This document shows, in pieces, positions 41,769-50,589 of a stretch of DNA of 64,000 nt (its first letter is position 1; every line of letters starts with the position of its first letter). Both the position numbers and the translations under genes were made by a program. The notes under the pieces were generated by a model. It made no database searches. It saw only the letters and a list, made by a program, of their open reading frames with translations, and was not told the origin of the DNA. Where the stretch lies: NCBI GenBank assembly GCA_050847315.1, contig CP193791.1. One strand, written 5' to 3'. This DNA comes from Cedecea sp000277545. Lineage in GTDB: Bacteria; Pseudomonadota; Gammaproteobacteria; Enterobacterales; Enterobacteriaceae.

Positions 41769-42530
41769 ATGGTTTTAGAACAGTTTGCATTAACAGGAAA
41801 AGTGGCGCTGGTGACCGGCTGTAATACCGGGCTGGGGCAGGGCATGGCGGTTGGCCTGGCGCAGGCGGGCTGCGATATTATTGGCGTTAACATTGCAGAA
41901 CCGGCGGAAACCCGCCAGCAAATTGAAGCGCTGGGGCGGCGTTTTGTGAATATCTCCGCCGACCTGAGTCGCTATGAGAATCTGCAAAACGTGGCCGATG
42001 ACGCCGCCGCCGTTTTTGGGCGGATAGATATTCTGGTGAACAATGCCGGGATTATTCGCCGCCAGGATGCCCTTGCGTTTTCGGAGCAGGACTGGGACGA
42101 CGTGATGAACGTGAACCTCAAAACGGTTTTCTTCCTTTCTCAGGCGGTGGCGAAGCAGTTTATTAAGCAGAAAAGCGGGGGGAAAATCATCAATATTGCG
42201 TCGATGCTCTCTTTCCAGGGTGGGATCCGCGTGCCTTCTTATACCGCGTCCAAAAGCGGCGTCATGGGCGTCACCCGCCTGATGGCGAACGAATGGGCGA
42301 AACACAATATCAACGTCAATGCGATTGCGCCGGGCTATATGTCCACCAACAACACCGCGCAGTTAAGAGCGGATGCGGATCGCAGTAGTGAGATTCTGGA
42401 TCGCATCCCGGCCGGGCGCTGGGGGCTCCCATCGGATCTGATGGGGCCGGTTGTGTTCCTGGCGTCACCGGCGTCAGACTACGTGAACGGCTACACCGTT
42501 GCCGTCGACGGCGGCTGGCTGGCACGTTAA
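41769..42530 (+). CDS. kduD: 2-dehydro-3-deoxy-D-gluconate 5-dehydrogenase
   Basis: A 253-residue short-chain dehydrogenase: cofactor motif VTGCNTGLGQGMA (about 15-27), NNAGI (about 91-95), catalytic Ser in NIASMLSFQGG and Y-x-x-x-K in PSYTASKSGVMG (about Tyr158, Lys162). KduD reduces 2,5-diketo-3-deoxygluconate to 2-keto-3-deoxygluconate, which then enters central metabolism through KdgK and KdgA (not in the window). AAGGAG precedes the ATG. Confidence 0.95.
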   Translation: MVLEQFALTGKVALVTGCNTGLGQGMAVGLAQAGCDIIGVNIAEPAETRQQIEALGRRFVNISADLSRYENLQNVADDAAAVFGRIDILVNNAGIIRRQDALAFSEQDWDDVMNVNLKTVFFLSQAVAKQFIKQKSGGKIINIASMLSFQGGIRVPSYTASKSGVMGVTRLMANEWAKHNINVNAIAPGYMSTNNTAQLRADADRSSEILDRIPAGRWGLPSDLMGPVVFLASPASDYVNGYTVAVDGGWLAR

Positions 42531-42540
42531 CGTTGCTGAC

Positions 42541-42572
42541 GAAGAGGGGAAAAGCGTGGTTTTTCCCTCTTC
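42541..42572 (+). terminator. terminator after kduD
   Basis: GAAGAGGG and CCCTCTTC arms extended by A/T pairing (AAAA/TTTT) enclose a short loop 11 bases after the kduD stop. Confidence 0.65.
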
Positions 42573-42596
42573 GTGGTTATGTGAACGTGTAAAGAC

Positions 42597-42616
42597 CGCC
42601 TGTACAACAGGCGGCC
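42597..42616. terminator. terminator between kduD and lacZ
   Basis: Arms CCGCCTG/CAGGCGG with a 5-base loop; CCTTTT follows on the plus strand and TCTTTAC on the minus strand, so it can end both convergent transcripts. Confidence 0.65.
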
Positions 42617-42623
42617 TTTTCGA

Positions 42624-45600
42624 CTACTTTTTTTGCCAGCTAACCGCGTAGTGATAATGCGACCCGGAGAGCAGAAACTCCAGCGAGACGCTCGGGCTCC
42701 AGGAATCGTCCCCGCCCACGCCCATATGATAGCCGTCTATATTCAGCCAACTGCCTTCTTCTTCTTTCAATAAATGCCGGTGCGTGGCTTCCTGCAGCTG
42801 TTTCTGGCCGTAGCGGCTGAGATTGAAGTGAAACGCCCCACGCCAGCGGTGGCTGCCGTATTCAAGCGACGAGGTATCGCAGCGCAGGCCATTTTCACTC
42901 GGGAAAACGTAGGGCGTGTACATGTCCGCCAGCGGCAGCGTCCAACGGTCCATCAGCGCTGAGCTTTTGCGGTCGGGATAGTTCTCGTGCGGGCCGCGGC
43001 CAAACCAGTTCACCTCAGATTCAATATCCGCGAGCTGACAGCAAAGGCCAATGCGCGCCGGGGCTGGCGTGCCGAAGGCAATGTCCACATCCACCGTAAT
43101 ATGCAGCACGCCCTCGCTGTCGATGAGATAGCTTTTGCGGCTGATAAACAGCGTTTTACCGTTGCCCTGCCAGCTGTGGACGGTGCGAACCAGCACCGCG
43201 TTGCCCAGCCTGTCAACGTCGAAACTCAGCAGTTCCGGCGTCAGGTCGTACATGCCTGCGGCCTTCCAGCGCTCCACCCAGGCATTAGGGTCGATATGCG
43301 CGGCCTCGCTGATGCCGATGTCATTATCCAGCGGTGCCCGTGTGAAATTATCCTGTAGCGGCCGGAGGAGCGTAGGCTGCTGATGGCTAAACCACTGGCA
43401 AAGCAGGCCGCTTCTACGCTCAAAGCGCCAGTGCTGATCGCCGTGGAATACATCGGCGTGCCTGTCGTCCATTTGCAGCAACGGCGCTGAACCGCCGGGG
43501 AGAGTTGTGGGCCGGACTAACGTGGACGGCAACTGCCACTGCGCCCGAGCGCAACAATGCCCGGCCTCACTCCATGAGGTGGCTTGTACCTGCCGTACGT
43601 CGACATTGAGCCAGACAGCACCGGGGCGCGTAATCTCCGGCAGCGGAAGCTGAAGCACGCGGGTTTGTTCTGGGGCCAGGTCCAGCGCCAGTTCACCGCT
43701 GGCGAGCACTTCACCCTCGAGTTTCAGCGTCCAGACCAGCCGTTCGTTATCACTATGGCGGAACAGGTACTCGCTGGTAACTTCCAGTCCGTTGTCCGCC
43801 AACAGGCGGAACTGGAAGAACTGCTGCGCATGTTTCGCTTCATGTAATGCCGGATGCGGGGTGCGATCGGCAAAAATCAGGCCGTTCATGCAGAACTGCC
43901 GATCGTTTGGCGTGTCGCCAAAATCACCGCCGTAGGCGGCCCAGGGCTGGCCGCTTTCATCATGTTTCATCAGCGACTGATCGACCCAGTCCCAGACAAA
44001 ACCGCCCTGCAGCCTGGGGTGCTGGCGAAATGCCTCCCAGTACTTACTGAACCCGCCCAGGCTGTTGCCCATCGCGTGGGCGTATTCGCACAGAATCAGC
44101 GGGCGGCTTTCTTCAGGCAGCCCCAGCCATTTCTTTATTGACCACTTTGGCACCTGCGGGAAGGGCTGATCCTGATCCACCCGGGCATACATCGGGCAGA
44201 TAATGTCGGTGGCCGCCGTGTCCGCGCCGCCGCCTTCATACTGCACTGGCCGCGTGGGATCGTTGGATTTTATCCAGCGGTAGAGGGCATCGTGATTGCT
44301 GCCGTGCCCGGACTCGTTGCCGAGCGACCAAATGATAATGGACGGATGATTGCGATCGCGCTGCACCATGCGCGTCACGCGCTCGACCATTGCTGGCAGC
44401 CACGTCGGATCGTCGCTCAGGCGGTTCATCGGCACCATGCCGTGGGTTTCAATATTGGCTTCATCCACAACATAAAGGCCGTAAAAGTCGCACAACCTGT
44501 ACCACAGCGGGTGATTGGGATAATGCGAGCAGCGCACGGCGTTGAAGTTATTCTGCTTCATCAGCAGGATATCGCGCCGCATTGTTTCTTCCTCCATCAC
44601 CTGGCCGTTGACCGGGTGATGCTCGTGCCGGTTAGTGCCGCGCAAAAGCAGCGGTTTGCCGTTGAGCTTCAGCAGCCCGCCGGTAATCTCCACTTTACGG
44701 AAGCCAACGTCATAGCTTTCGGCTTCGATAAGCGCATTGCCTTGCTGCAGGACAACCACGGCGCGATAGAGATTCGGCACTTCCGCACTCCACAACAGCG
44801 GCTGTTCAACCGGCAGATGCAGGGTAGTGCGGTCGTGATAAGCCCCGCGTTCGTCAATAATCTCACTGCCGATAGCCTGCTGTTTCGCCGCCAGCAATGT
44901 CTCGCCGCGCCAGAGCTGTACCAGCACTTCGCAGGCGCTGATGTTCTGACCTTCAAGTTTGACTAACGCCCGCAGCTCGCCGCGTGAAAAATCTTCGTTA
45001 ATATCGGTCTGCAACTGCACGTCGGCAAGGCGAGTTTCCGGCTTATGCAGCAGCGAAACATCGCGGAAAATACCGCTCATGCGCCACATATCCTGATCTT
45101 CCAGATACGTGCCGTCGCTCCAGCGAAGCACCATCACCGCAATACGGTTGCAGCCGGGTTTTAGCCCGGCGCTGAGATCAAATTCGGAGGGCAGACGGCT
45201 GTCCTGGGCGTAGCCGATCCAGATGCCGTTGCACCACAGATGAAAGGCGGAGTTTACGCCATCAAAAATAATCCTCGTTTGCCCGCTCGTCAGCCAGGTT
45301 TCATCGACTTCAAATGTGAGCGAGTAACAACCGGTGGGGTTCTCTTGCGGTACAAAAGGCGGGTTGACCGGAATCGGGTAGGTGATATTGGTATAAACAG
45401 GCGCATCGTAGCCCAGCATTTGCCAGTTCGACGGGACGAGAATAGCGTCGGCTTCAGGAAGGTCTTCGCTGAGCCAGCTCTCCGGCACCGCTTCGGGGCG
45501 AGGGAAATAGCTAAACGCCCATTCACCGTTAAGGGATCGCCGCGACGGTGAGCACTTATCATCCCTGGCATCTTCCAGCGAACGCCAACTGGAAAACGGG

Positions 45601-45695
45601 GGATGAGCCGCCAGCGAGTTAAGCTGGGTCACGCCGGGGGATTCCCAGTCGCGGCGGGCCAGCGTGGCATGGAGCGAAGGTGAAATATTAGTCAT
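42624..45695 (-). CDS. lacZ: beta-galactosidase
   Basis: A full-length 1023-residue GH2 beta-galactosidase, one residue shorter than E. coli LacZ and alike throughout. The acid/base Glu lies in SLGNESGHG (about residue 460) and the nucleophile in LILCEYAHAMGNS (about 536); the N-terminal alpha-complementing stretch LARRDWESPGVTQLNSLAAHPPF is kept. It hydrolyses lactose and makes allolactose, the inducer. The gene has a lac-type promoter, O1 and O2. No lacY or lacA follows; kduD lies convergently beyond the terminator, so lactose must enter by a permease encoded elsewhere or the physiological substrate is another galactoside. Confidence 0.97.
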   Translation of the reverse strand: MTNISPSLHATLARRDWESPGVTQLNSLAAHPPFSSWRSLEDARDDKCSPSRRSLNGEWAFSYFPRPEAVPESWLSEDLPEADAILVPSNWQMLGYDAPVYTNITYPIPVNPPFVPQENPTGCYSLTFEVDETWLTSGQTRIIFDGVNSAFHLWCNGIWIGYAQDSRLPSEFDLSAGLKPGCNRIAVMVLRWSDGTYLEDQDMWRMSGIFRDVSLLHKPETRLADVQLQTDINEDFSRGELRALVKLEGQNISACEVLVQLWRGETLLAAKQQAIGSEIIDERGAYHDRTTLHLPVEQPLLWSAEVPNLYRAVVVLQQGNALIEAESYDVGFRKVEITGGLLKLNGKPLLLRGTNRHEHHPVNGQVMEEETMRRDILLMKQNNFNAVRCSHYPNHPLWYRLCDFYGLYVVDEANIETHGMVPMNRLSDDPTWLPAMVERVTRMVQRDRNHPSIIIWSLGNESGHGSNHDALYRWIKSNDPTRPVQYEGGGADTAATDIICPMYARVDQDQPFPQVPKWSIKKWLGLPEESRPLILCEYAHAMGNSLGGFSKYWEAFRQHPRLQGGFVWDWVDQSLMKHDESGQPWAAYGGDFGDTPNDRQFCMNGLIFADRTPHPALHEAKHAQQFFQFRLLADNGLEVTSEYLFRHSDNERLVWTLKLEGEVLASGELALDLAPEQTRVLQLPLPEITRPGAVWLNVDVRQVQATSWSEAGHCCARAQWQLPSTLVRPTTLPGGSAPLLQMDDRHADVFHGDQHWRFERRSGLLCQWFSHQQPTLLRPLQDNFTRAPLDNDIGISEAAHIDPNAWVERWKAAGMYDLTPELLSFDVDRLGNAVLVRTVHSWQGNGKTLFISRKSYLIDSEGVLHITVDVDIAFGTPAPARIGLCCQLADIESEVNWFGRGPHENYPDRKSSALMDRWTLPLADMYTPYVFPSENGLRCDTSSLEYGSHRWRGAFHFNLSRYGQKQLQEATHRHLLKEEEGSWLNIDGYHMGVGGDDSWSPSVSLEFLLSGSHYHYAVSWQKK
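45312..45332. promoter_or_regulatory. lac operator O2-like site inside lacZ
   Basis: On the plus strand the site starts AAATGTGAGCG and continues AGTAACAACC; as I remember the E. coli O2 sequence it is identical. Its centre is 403 bases from the O1 centre, against 401 in E. coli, so a repressor tetramer could loop the two. It lies in codons for a conserved stretch (GCYSLTF), which may account for part of the identity. Confidence 0.65.
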
Positions 45696-45714
45696 AGTAA
45701 TGCACCTGCGAGGT

Positions 45715-45735
45715 GATTGTTATTCGCTCACAATT
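45715..45735. promoter_or_regulatory. lac operator O1
   Basis: In lacZ orientation the site reads AATTGTGAGCG then AATAACAATC, differing from E. coli O1 at the central base (G to A) and the last base (T to C). It starts 20 bases before the lacZ ATG and overlaps the -10. Confidence 0.85.
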
Positions 45736-45759
45736 TAGCGTGAGTTGTTCAGGAGTAAA
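45732..45759 (-). promoter_or_regulatory. lacZ promoter
   Basis: Reading leftward, -35 TTTACT (45754-45759) and -10 TAAATT (45732-45737) are 16 bases apart; the -10 runs into the operator. Like the E. coli lac promoter it starts with TTTAC and is probably weak without CRP. Confidence 0.65.
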
Positions 45760-45776
45760 GCCATCACGCCGTATTC

Positions 45777-45792
45777 GGTGATGGGCCTCACA
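45777..45792 (-). promoter_or_regulatory. CRP site of lacZ
   Basis: TGTGAGGCCCATCACC on the minus strand matches TGTGA-N6-TCACA at nine of ten positions. Its centre is about 60 bases before the expected start of transcription, the class I position used in E. coli. Confidence 0.75.
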
Positions 45793-45805
45793 AAGAACCC
45801 CGGTT

Positions 45806-46885
45806 TTATTTCAGGCGCGAAATCTGCTGCGCGAGGCGGGAAAGCTCGTCGGCCAGCTGTGCCGCCGTGGGCTGCATCAGGCTACCCGGTGCGGCTGTCG
45901 TTTTGCGTTCTACGAGGCTGACAGGCTGCAGCGCCGCTAATTCACCTCCCTGATGAATAAGCGCCACCATGCCGTTCACGCTGGCTTCGCCTAGCAGCCG
46001 GAAGTCCTGCCGGATGGTCGTCAGCGGGGGAAGAAAACAGGCGCTATCTTCGGTGTCATCAAAACCAATAACGGAAATGTCCTGCGGCACCACGAACCCG
46101 GCTTCGTGAATGGCACGCAGGGTGCCCAGCGCCATTTGATCGTTAGCCACAAGAATTGCCGTCGGCTTCTGCCCGTCGCGTAAAAGCTGGCTAACCTGCT
46201 GGTAGCCTGACAGAGAACTCCAGTCCCCACGCAGAAAGGCCGCAGGCGCAAGCTGATGCTCCGCTAGCGTTCGCTGCCAGCCTTCAAGCCGCAGCCGGGC
46301 TGAGACCGAGTTTTCAGGGCCAGCAAGCAAGGCAATATGGCGATGCCCCAGTGTGACCAGATGTTCCACAGCAAGATCGGCGCCTGAATCGGCGTCGGTA
46401 ACAATATGATTAGCCGAAACCTCCGGCGAAACATCAAGGAACAACACGGGAACATCGCCGCAGGCCGCCTGCACGGCTGCCACCTCCGCCGCTTCCAGCG
46501 GAATGTTCACAATCAGCCCGTCAACGCGCTGGGCAAGCAGGCTATTCACGGCGGCGCAGGCCGCGTCCACACCGGGCTGTTCAACCATCGAAATCATTAC
46601 GTTGAACTGCAGCTCACCGGCTTTGGATTTTATCGCCGCCGCAATCTGCGAAGGGGCATGCAGGGAAAGGGTGGTGGTCGCCAGGCCAAGCGTCTGGCTG
46701 AGTTTCCCCGCCAGCTGCTGCGCCACGCGATTAGGCACATAGTTCAGTGCTTTCATCGCGGCTTCAACTTTTTGCCGCGTTTTCGCCGAAACGTGCGAAG
46801 CCTGATTGATCACTCGCGAAACGGTTTGATACGACACGCCTGCCAGCTCGGCAACATCGTACAGTGTCACAGATTTCGCTTTCAT
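45806..46885 (-). CDS. lacI: lac repressor
   Basis: A 359-residue LacI-family repressor (E. coli: 360). The HTH reads VTLYDVAELAGVSYQTVSRVINQ with the recognition residues YQ of LacI; the hinge helix is YVPNRVAQQLAGK; the C-terminal ADELSRLAQQISRL keeps the leucine heptads that make the tetramer, needed for looping between O1 and O2. ATG at 46885 follows AAGGA; an earlier start would add 16 residues without a ribosome site. It is upstream of lacZ in the same direction, with 110 bases between. Confidence 0.95.
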   Translation of the reverse strand: MKAKSVTLYDVAELAGVSYQTVSRVINQASHVSAKTRQKVEAAMKALNYVPNRVAQQLAGKLSQTLGLATTTLSLHAPSQIAAAIKSKAGELQFNVMISMVEQPGVDAACAAVNSLLAQRVDGLIVNIPLEAAEVAAVQAACGDVPVLFLDVSPEVSANHIVTDADSGADLAVEHLVTLGHRHIALLAGPENSVSARLRLEGWQRTLAEHQLAPAAFLRGDWSSLSGYQQVSQLLRDGQKPTAILVANDQMALGTLRAIHEAGFVVPQDISVIGFDDTEDSACFLPPLTTIRQDFRLLGEASVNGMVALIHQGGELAALQPVSLVERKTTAAPGSLMQPTAAQLADELSRLAQQISRLK

Positions 46886-46956
46886 TGCAGGCTTCCTTCT
46901 CACAGACGCTGGTAGGGCGGCTATTCTACACATAACGCGAAAGCCGGGAGAAACTT

Positions 46957-47574
46957 ATGTACAAACTGTATGGCGTGTCGAGTTTTGGGTCGGCCATTAC
47001 TGAATTGATGCTAACGCTGGTTGAGGAACCTTACAAATTCATCGACGTTGATGGGTTTGATACAGCGGGGCCAATGCGGGATCGGCTGCTGGAGATTAAT
47101 CCGCTGGCGCAGGTGCCAACCCTTGTGCTGGAAAACGGAGAGGTGCTGACCGAAAGCGCGGCCATCGCGCTCTGGATCCTCGATCGTCACCCGCAGTATG
47201 CCCCGCCCATTGGCACGCCTGAGCGGCAGCAGTTTTACCGCCTGCTTATCTGGATTGTGGCCAACGTTTATCCCACCTTCACCTACGGCGATTACGGTGA
47301 ACGCTGGGTAGAAGAAGAGGCCACGGTCCTCACCGAAAACCTTTACCGCTACCGCGAGTCGCTGTGGCTGTGGTTTGAAACGCAGCTCGGTGCTGGCCCC
47401 TATATTTTTGGCGAACGGCTGACGCTGCTGGATTTGTATCTGCCGGCGATGACCCGCTGGCGGCCCCGGCAGGCCTGGTTTGACCAACACACGCCTAAGC
47501 TTGCCGCCGTGGCGAATCAGGTTCGTGCGCTGCCGCAGCTCAATAAAGTGTTGGGCAGAAACGGCATGCTTTAA
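46957..47574 (+). CDS. glutathione S-transferase family protein
   Basis: A 205-residue GST: thioredoxin-like N-terminal domain (MYKLYGVSSFGSAITELMLTLVEEPY; catalytic Ser likely in SSFGS; cis-Pro in AQVPTLV and the glutathione-binding ESAAIALWI at about 67-75) and an all-helical C-terminal domain with LTLLDLYLPAMTRW. It would conjugate or reduce electrophiles in the cytoplasm. Divergent from lacI, 71 bases apart, and followed after 75 bases by nhoA, so the two may share a detoxification role. Confidence 0.88.
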   Translation: MYKLYGVSSFGSAITELMLTLVEEPYKFIDVDGFDTAGPMRDRLLEINPLAQVPTLVLENGEVLTESAAIALWILDRHPQYAPPIGTPERQQFYRLLIWIVANVYPTFTYGDYGERWVEEEATVLTENLYRYRESLWLWFETQLGAGPYIFGERLTLLDLYLPAMTRWRPRQAWFDQHTPKLAAVANQVRALPQLNKVLGRNGML

Positions 47575-47649
47575 AGCACGAACGATCATCTGCCTGCCGG
47601 CCTCCGCATTTATAGTGAGGCCATTCATTCGCAGCAGGGAATCAGCAAA

Positions 47650-48462
47650 ATGGCATTAGATTTGGGGCTTTATTTCGACCGTATTAACTATCACGGGCCG
47701 CGCAGCGCCACCGTAGAAACGTTACGTGCGCTGCATCTGGCGCACGCCTGCACTATTCCGTTTGAGAATCTGGACGTTTTGCTCGGCAGAACGCTCCATA
47801 TCGACAACGAAAGCGTCTTTGAAAAGCTGGTCGTGGCCGGGCGCGGCGGCTGGTGTTTTGAGCAAAATGGCCTGTTTCGCAATGTTCTCGCCGAGCTTGG
47901 CTTTGAGGTGGAGAACTTAGCGGCCCGCGTGCTGCTGGCCAACCCGCCGCAGATGCCCGCGAGGACGCATCGCCTCACGAAAGTGACCGTCGACGGCCAG
48001 GACTGGATCGCTGACGTCGGCTTCGGCGGTAAAACGCTGCCTGAACCGGTTCGTCTGGTGGCCGGTGAAATGCAGCAGACGACGCATGGCGTGTACAGTT
48101 TCGAACGTGTTGACCATGACTGGCTGCTGAAATTCCATGGTGCCGACAAGGTGATTAACCTGTATCGTTTTAGCCTCGAACCGCAGTACGACTCTGATTA
48201 CGAAGCCGGGAACCACTACGTGGCAACGTGGCCGCAGTCGCACTTCCGTCACTGCCTGACGCTGAGTTTGTACAAGGCCAATGGCGAAAAAAATACGCTC
48301 TACAGCGCCGGGGAAAACGCACCGGTCTTTACCCGTGCACAAGACGTTTATGACCTGCTGCAGAAAAACTTCAATTTGCGCTTCGACCATCCGCGCCATG
48401 GCATCAGTCTCGAAGAGTTTTCGGCGATGCTGGTACGGATTGGCGTGATAAAACCAGCCTGA
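47650..48462 (+). CDS. nhoA: arylamine N-acetyltransferase
   Basis: A 270-residue NAT with the full catalytic triad: Cys69 (RGGWCFEQN), His107 (RTHRLTKV) and Asp122 (WIADVGFGG). PFENLDVLLGR at about 37-47 is also diagnostic. The enzyme moves the acetyl group from acetyl-CoA to arylamines and hydroxyarylamines. In E. coli nhoA lies close to pptA; here the two are about 8.3 kb apart with the bet genes between. Confidence 0.94.
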   Translation: MALDLGLYFDRINYHGPRSATVETLRALHLAHACTIPFENLDVLLGRTLHIDNESVFEKLVVAGRGGWCFEQNGLFRNVLAELGFEVENLAARVLLANPPQMPARTHRLTKVTVDGQDWIADVGFGGKTLPEPVRLVAGEMQQTTHGVYSFERVDHDWLLKFHGADKVINLYRFSLEPQYDSDYEAGNHYVATWPQSHFRHCLTLSLYKANGEKNTLYSAGENAPVFTRAQDVYDLLQKNFNLRFDHPRHGISLEEFSAMLVRIGVIKPA

Positions 48463-48737
48463 CCTTTCCACTTTGACGCCGCAGTTCGTGCCAGCGCGCT
48501 GCGGCGATCCGCCTGGATCGTAAAGTTACACCCCAAAACTCAAAATAAAATAGCAACGGTACGCGCGTAGATAGCGGATATATCTTGTTTCAAAACCAAG
48601 GCAAGGGTAAAAGGCCGAATAATATGAGGAATATTCAAAAATTGACGTTACTTTGAAAATTTCCTTTATCAATTTGAGCCTTTTTCTTTTAGCATATCGG
48701 CGGTTCTCATCAGGCGGCTCAGCGGTTAATACAGGTT

Positions 48738-48851
48738 ATGAAAAACATCTTTCTGGCAATTATCCTTTCTCTTATGGTTATTGGCGCTTTTGCTCACGAT
48801 CCGCAGCCTGGCACCGGGCTTGATTCGCTTGCCGCCGTGCAGGGTAGGTGA
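48738..48851 (+). CDS. possible small exported peptide (37 aa)
   Basis: A 37-codon frame preceded by CAGG. The product starts MKNIFLAIILSLMVIGAFA, a good signal peptide with an AFA cleavage site, followed by an 18-residue mature part rich in Gly, Pro and Asp. I do not recognise it. It is the only candidate gene in the 415-base gap 48463-48877; the rest of that gap is AT-rich and shows no other gene. The short length leaves a chance open frame possible. Confidence 0.4.
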   Translation: MKNIFLAIILSLMVIGAFAHDPQPGTGLDSLAAVQGR

Positions 48852-48877
48852 CCGCTAAGCCACCCGCCTGACGTTGC

Positions 48878-49519
48878 TTAACCCGCCCAGCGGGAAGCGC
48901 GAATAATACTGCAGAAGTTCAGCGGCTCGAACGCAGGCTCTTTATCCCGAATGACATCGGCCTTCACGTTACCAAACGTGGTGGCTGGTTTGTTTTTAAT
49001 CCCGTCGTAAAATGCCTGAATAATTTCTTCCTTGAATGCCGCAGGGCGAGGATGTAGTTTCACCACCTGCTCGCGATGTTCCGCGCTGAATTTGTCGTAA
49101 TCAATCCCAAGCACATCCATTTCCACGCCAGCCGTGACCAGCGCAATTTCCGGCGCCATAAACTCAGGAATACCCGGTGTCGTGTGCAGAGCAATCGCCG
49201 TCCACACTTTGTCGATATCCGCCTGGCTAACGCCGTACTGACGCATAAAATCCTGCGCGGCAAACGCGCCGTCCACTTCAAAACGCCTGTCGCAGCTGCA
49301 GTGTTCGTGGGTCAGCCCCATATCGTGGAACATACAGCCGATGTACAGCAGCTCATGATCAACCTTAAGTTCACGTCGCTGCCCGGCCAGCGCCGCCCAG
49401 TAGTAAACCCGGCTGGAGTGGTGGAAAAGTAAATCTGATTCGGTGTCGCGGACCAGTTGGGTAGCTTCACGCGCCATTTTGGTGTCAGGCATGGCGATGC
49501 CGTTAATTTTTAAGCTCAT
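48878..49519 (-). CDS. HD-domain hydrolase, cyanamide hydratase-like
   Basis: A 213-residue HD-domain protein. The metal ligands are in LLFHHSSRVYYWA (His), CMFHDMGL (His-Asp) and the later TAIALHTTPGIPEFMAPEIALVTAGVEMDVLGID, where the LHT, E and DVLG motifs match the fungal cyanamide hydratase/DDI2-like branch of the superfamily. ATG at 49519 follows GAGGAG. Substrate not proven; nucleotidase activity is an alternative. Divergent from the GlxA-type regulator over 113 bases, so probably under its control. Confidence 0.82.
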   Translation of the reverse strand: MSLKINGIAMPDTKMAREATQLVRDTESDLLFHHSSRVYYWAALAGQRRELKVDHELLYIGCMFHDMGLTHEHCSCDRRFEVDGAFAAQDFMRQYGVSQADIDKVWTAIALHTTPGIPEFMAPEIALVTAGVEMDVLGIDYDKFSAEHREQVVKLHPRPAAFKEEIIQAFYDGIKNKPATTFGNVKADVIRDKEPAFEPLNFCSIIRASRWAG

Positions 49520-49632
49520 CTCTTTCTCCTCATGTTGGTGTTGGAGTAGCATAGGCCTCCGTTGAAATGTCTTGAATAGTCGCATAACGACGATTTAAGA
49601 CTTATGCCGCAGTTCGCGACGTGGAGAAGACA

Positions 49633-50586
49633 ATGGCGCATCAAATCCTGATCCTGGCGGTGCCGGGCGTTCAACTGTTGGATGTTTCCGGGCCGCTGGA
49701 CGTGTTTGCCGAAGCAAACCGCGTGCTGTGCCGCGAGGTTTATCACTCACGAATTGTTGCGCTGGAAGCCCCGACAATTGTCGCTTCATCCGGGGTTAAA
49801 CTGCTGGCTGACGATGTGCTGGAAAGCGCGGCGGGCGGGCGGGAAACCACATTTCTGGTCGCCGGTGCGCCGGATGCGGCAGACAGAACGCTTAGCGCCG
49901 AACAGGGCAAAAAAATCATCGCGCTTTGTACCCAGAGCCGCCGCTTTGGCTCCGTCTGTACCGGCGCACTTTTATTGGCACAAACGGGCTTATTAAAAGG
50001 CAGGAAAGTCACTACCCACTGGTCAGCTGCATCGCTTTTAGCCGCCCGTTACCCCGAAACGGAAGTCAGCGCCGACGCGCTGTACATCATGGATGGGGCG
50101 TTACGCACGGCGGCAGGCGTGACATCCGGGCTGGATCTCGCGTTAAGGCTGGTGGAAGAGGATCTGGGCCGGGAAGTCGCGCAGGACGTAGCGGCTAATC
50201 TGGTGATGTTCTTCAAGCGGCCAGTAAACCAGAACCACTTCATCCGCGAGCAAAAGACCTCGCTCAGCGGCCGCAGCGCGCTGCAGGATCTCCAGCGCTG
50301 GACCCTCGCCAACATAGCGGAGGTGACCACGGTCCAGCAGATGGCGGCACATATTCACCTCAGCGTGCGGCATTTAACGCGCCTGTTTCATCAGGAAATA
50401 CAGATCACGCCGGGCGAGTGGCTGGAGGCCGAAAAAGTGGCAAAGGCGAGGCAGCTGCTGGAGTCCGGCGAGCTGCCGGTAAAAGCGATACCCGCCGCCA
50501 GCGGGTTTTCCGGAGTGGATACGCTGCGGCGGGCCTTCGTGCGTCGAATGGGCATTACGCCCGCCGCGTATAAGAAGATGTGCTAA
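49633..50586 (+). CDS. GlxA-type regulator: DJ-1/PfpI domain plus AraC HTH
   Basis: A 317-residue fusion. The N-terminal DJ-1/PfpI domain (about 1-165) keeps the nucleophile elbow with Cys109 (FGSVCTGALLLA) and WS/ DLALRLVEEDLG; the C-terminal AraC domain (about 215-315) has two HTHs (TVQQMAAHIHLSVRHLTRLFHQEIQITPGEWLEAEK and PVKAIPAASGFSGVDTLRRAFVRRMGITPAAYKK). Such regulators sense small metabolites or reactive species. ATG at 49633 follows GGAGAAG; a GTG at 49621 is possible. Convergent with betT, 3 bases apart. Confidence 0.9.
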   Translation: MAHQILILAVPGVQLLDVSGPLDVFAEANRVLCREVYHSRIVALEAPTIVASSGVKLLADDVLESAAGGRETTFLVAGAPDAADRTLSAEQGKKIIALCTQSRRFGSVCTGALLLAQTGLLKGRKVTTHWSAASLLAARYPETEVSADALYIMDGALRTAAGVTSGLDLALRLVEEDLGREVAQDVAANLVMFFKRPVNQNHFIREQKTSLSGRSALQDLQRWTLANIAEVTTVQQMAAHIHLSVRHLTRLFHQEIQITPGEWLEAEKVAKARQLLESGELPVKAIPAASGFSGVDTLRRAFVRRMGITPAAYKKMC

Positions 50587-50589
50587 CCG

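Noticed and set aside
42531..42623. Search for lacY or lacA after lacZ
   Set aside because: Only two terminators and the end of convergent kduD are there; no permease or transacetylase fragment is visible.
45740..45850. Search for a lac O3 site upstream of O1
   Set aside because: No sequence at the expected distance (about 92 bases from O1, in the end of lacI) resembles an operator half-site pair.
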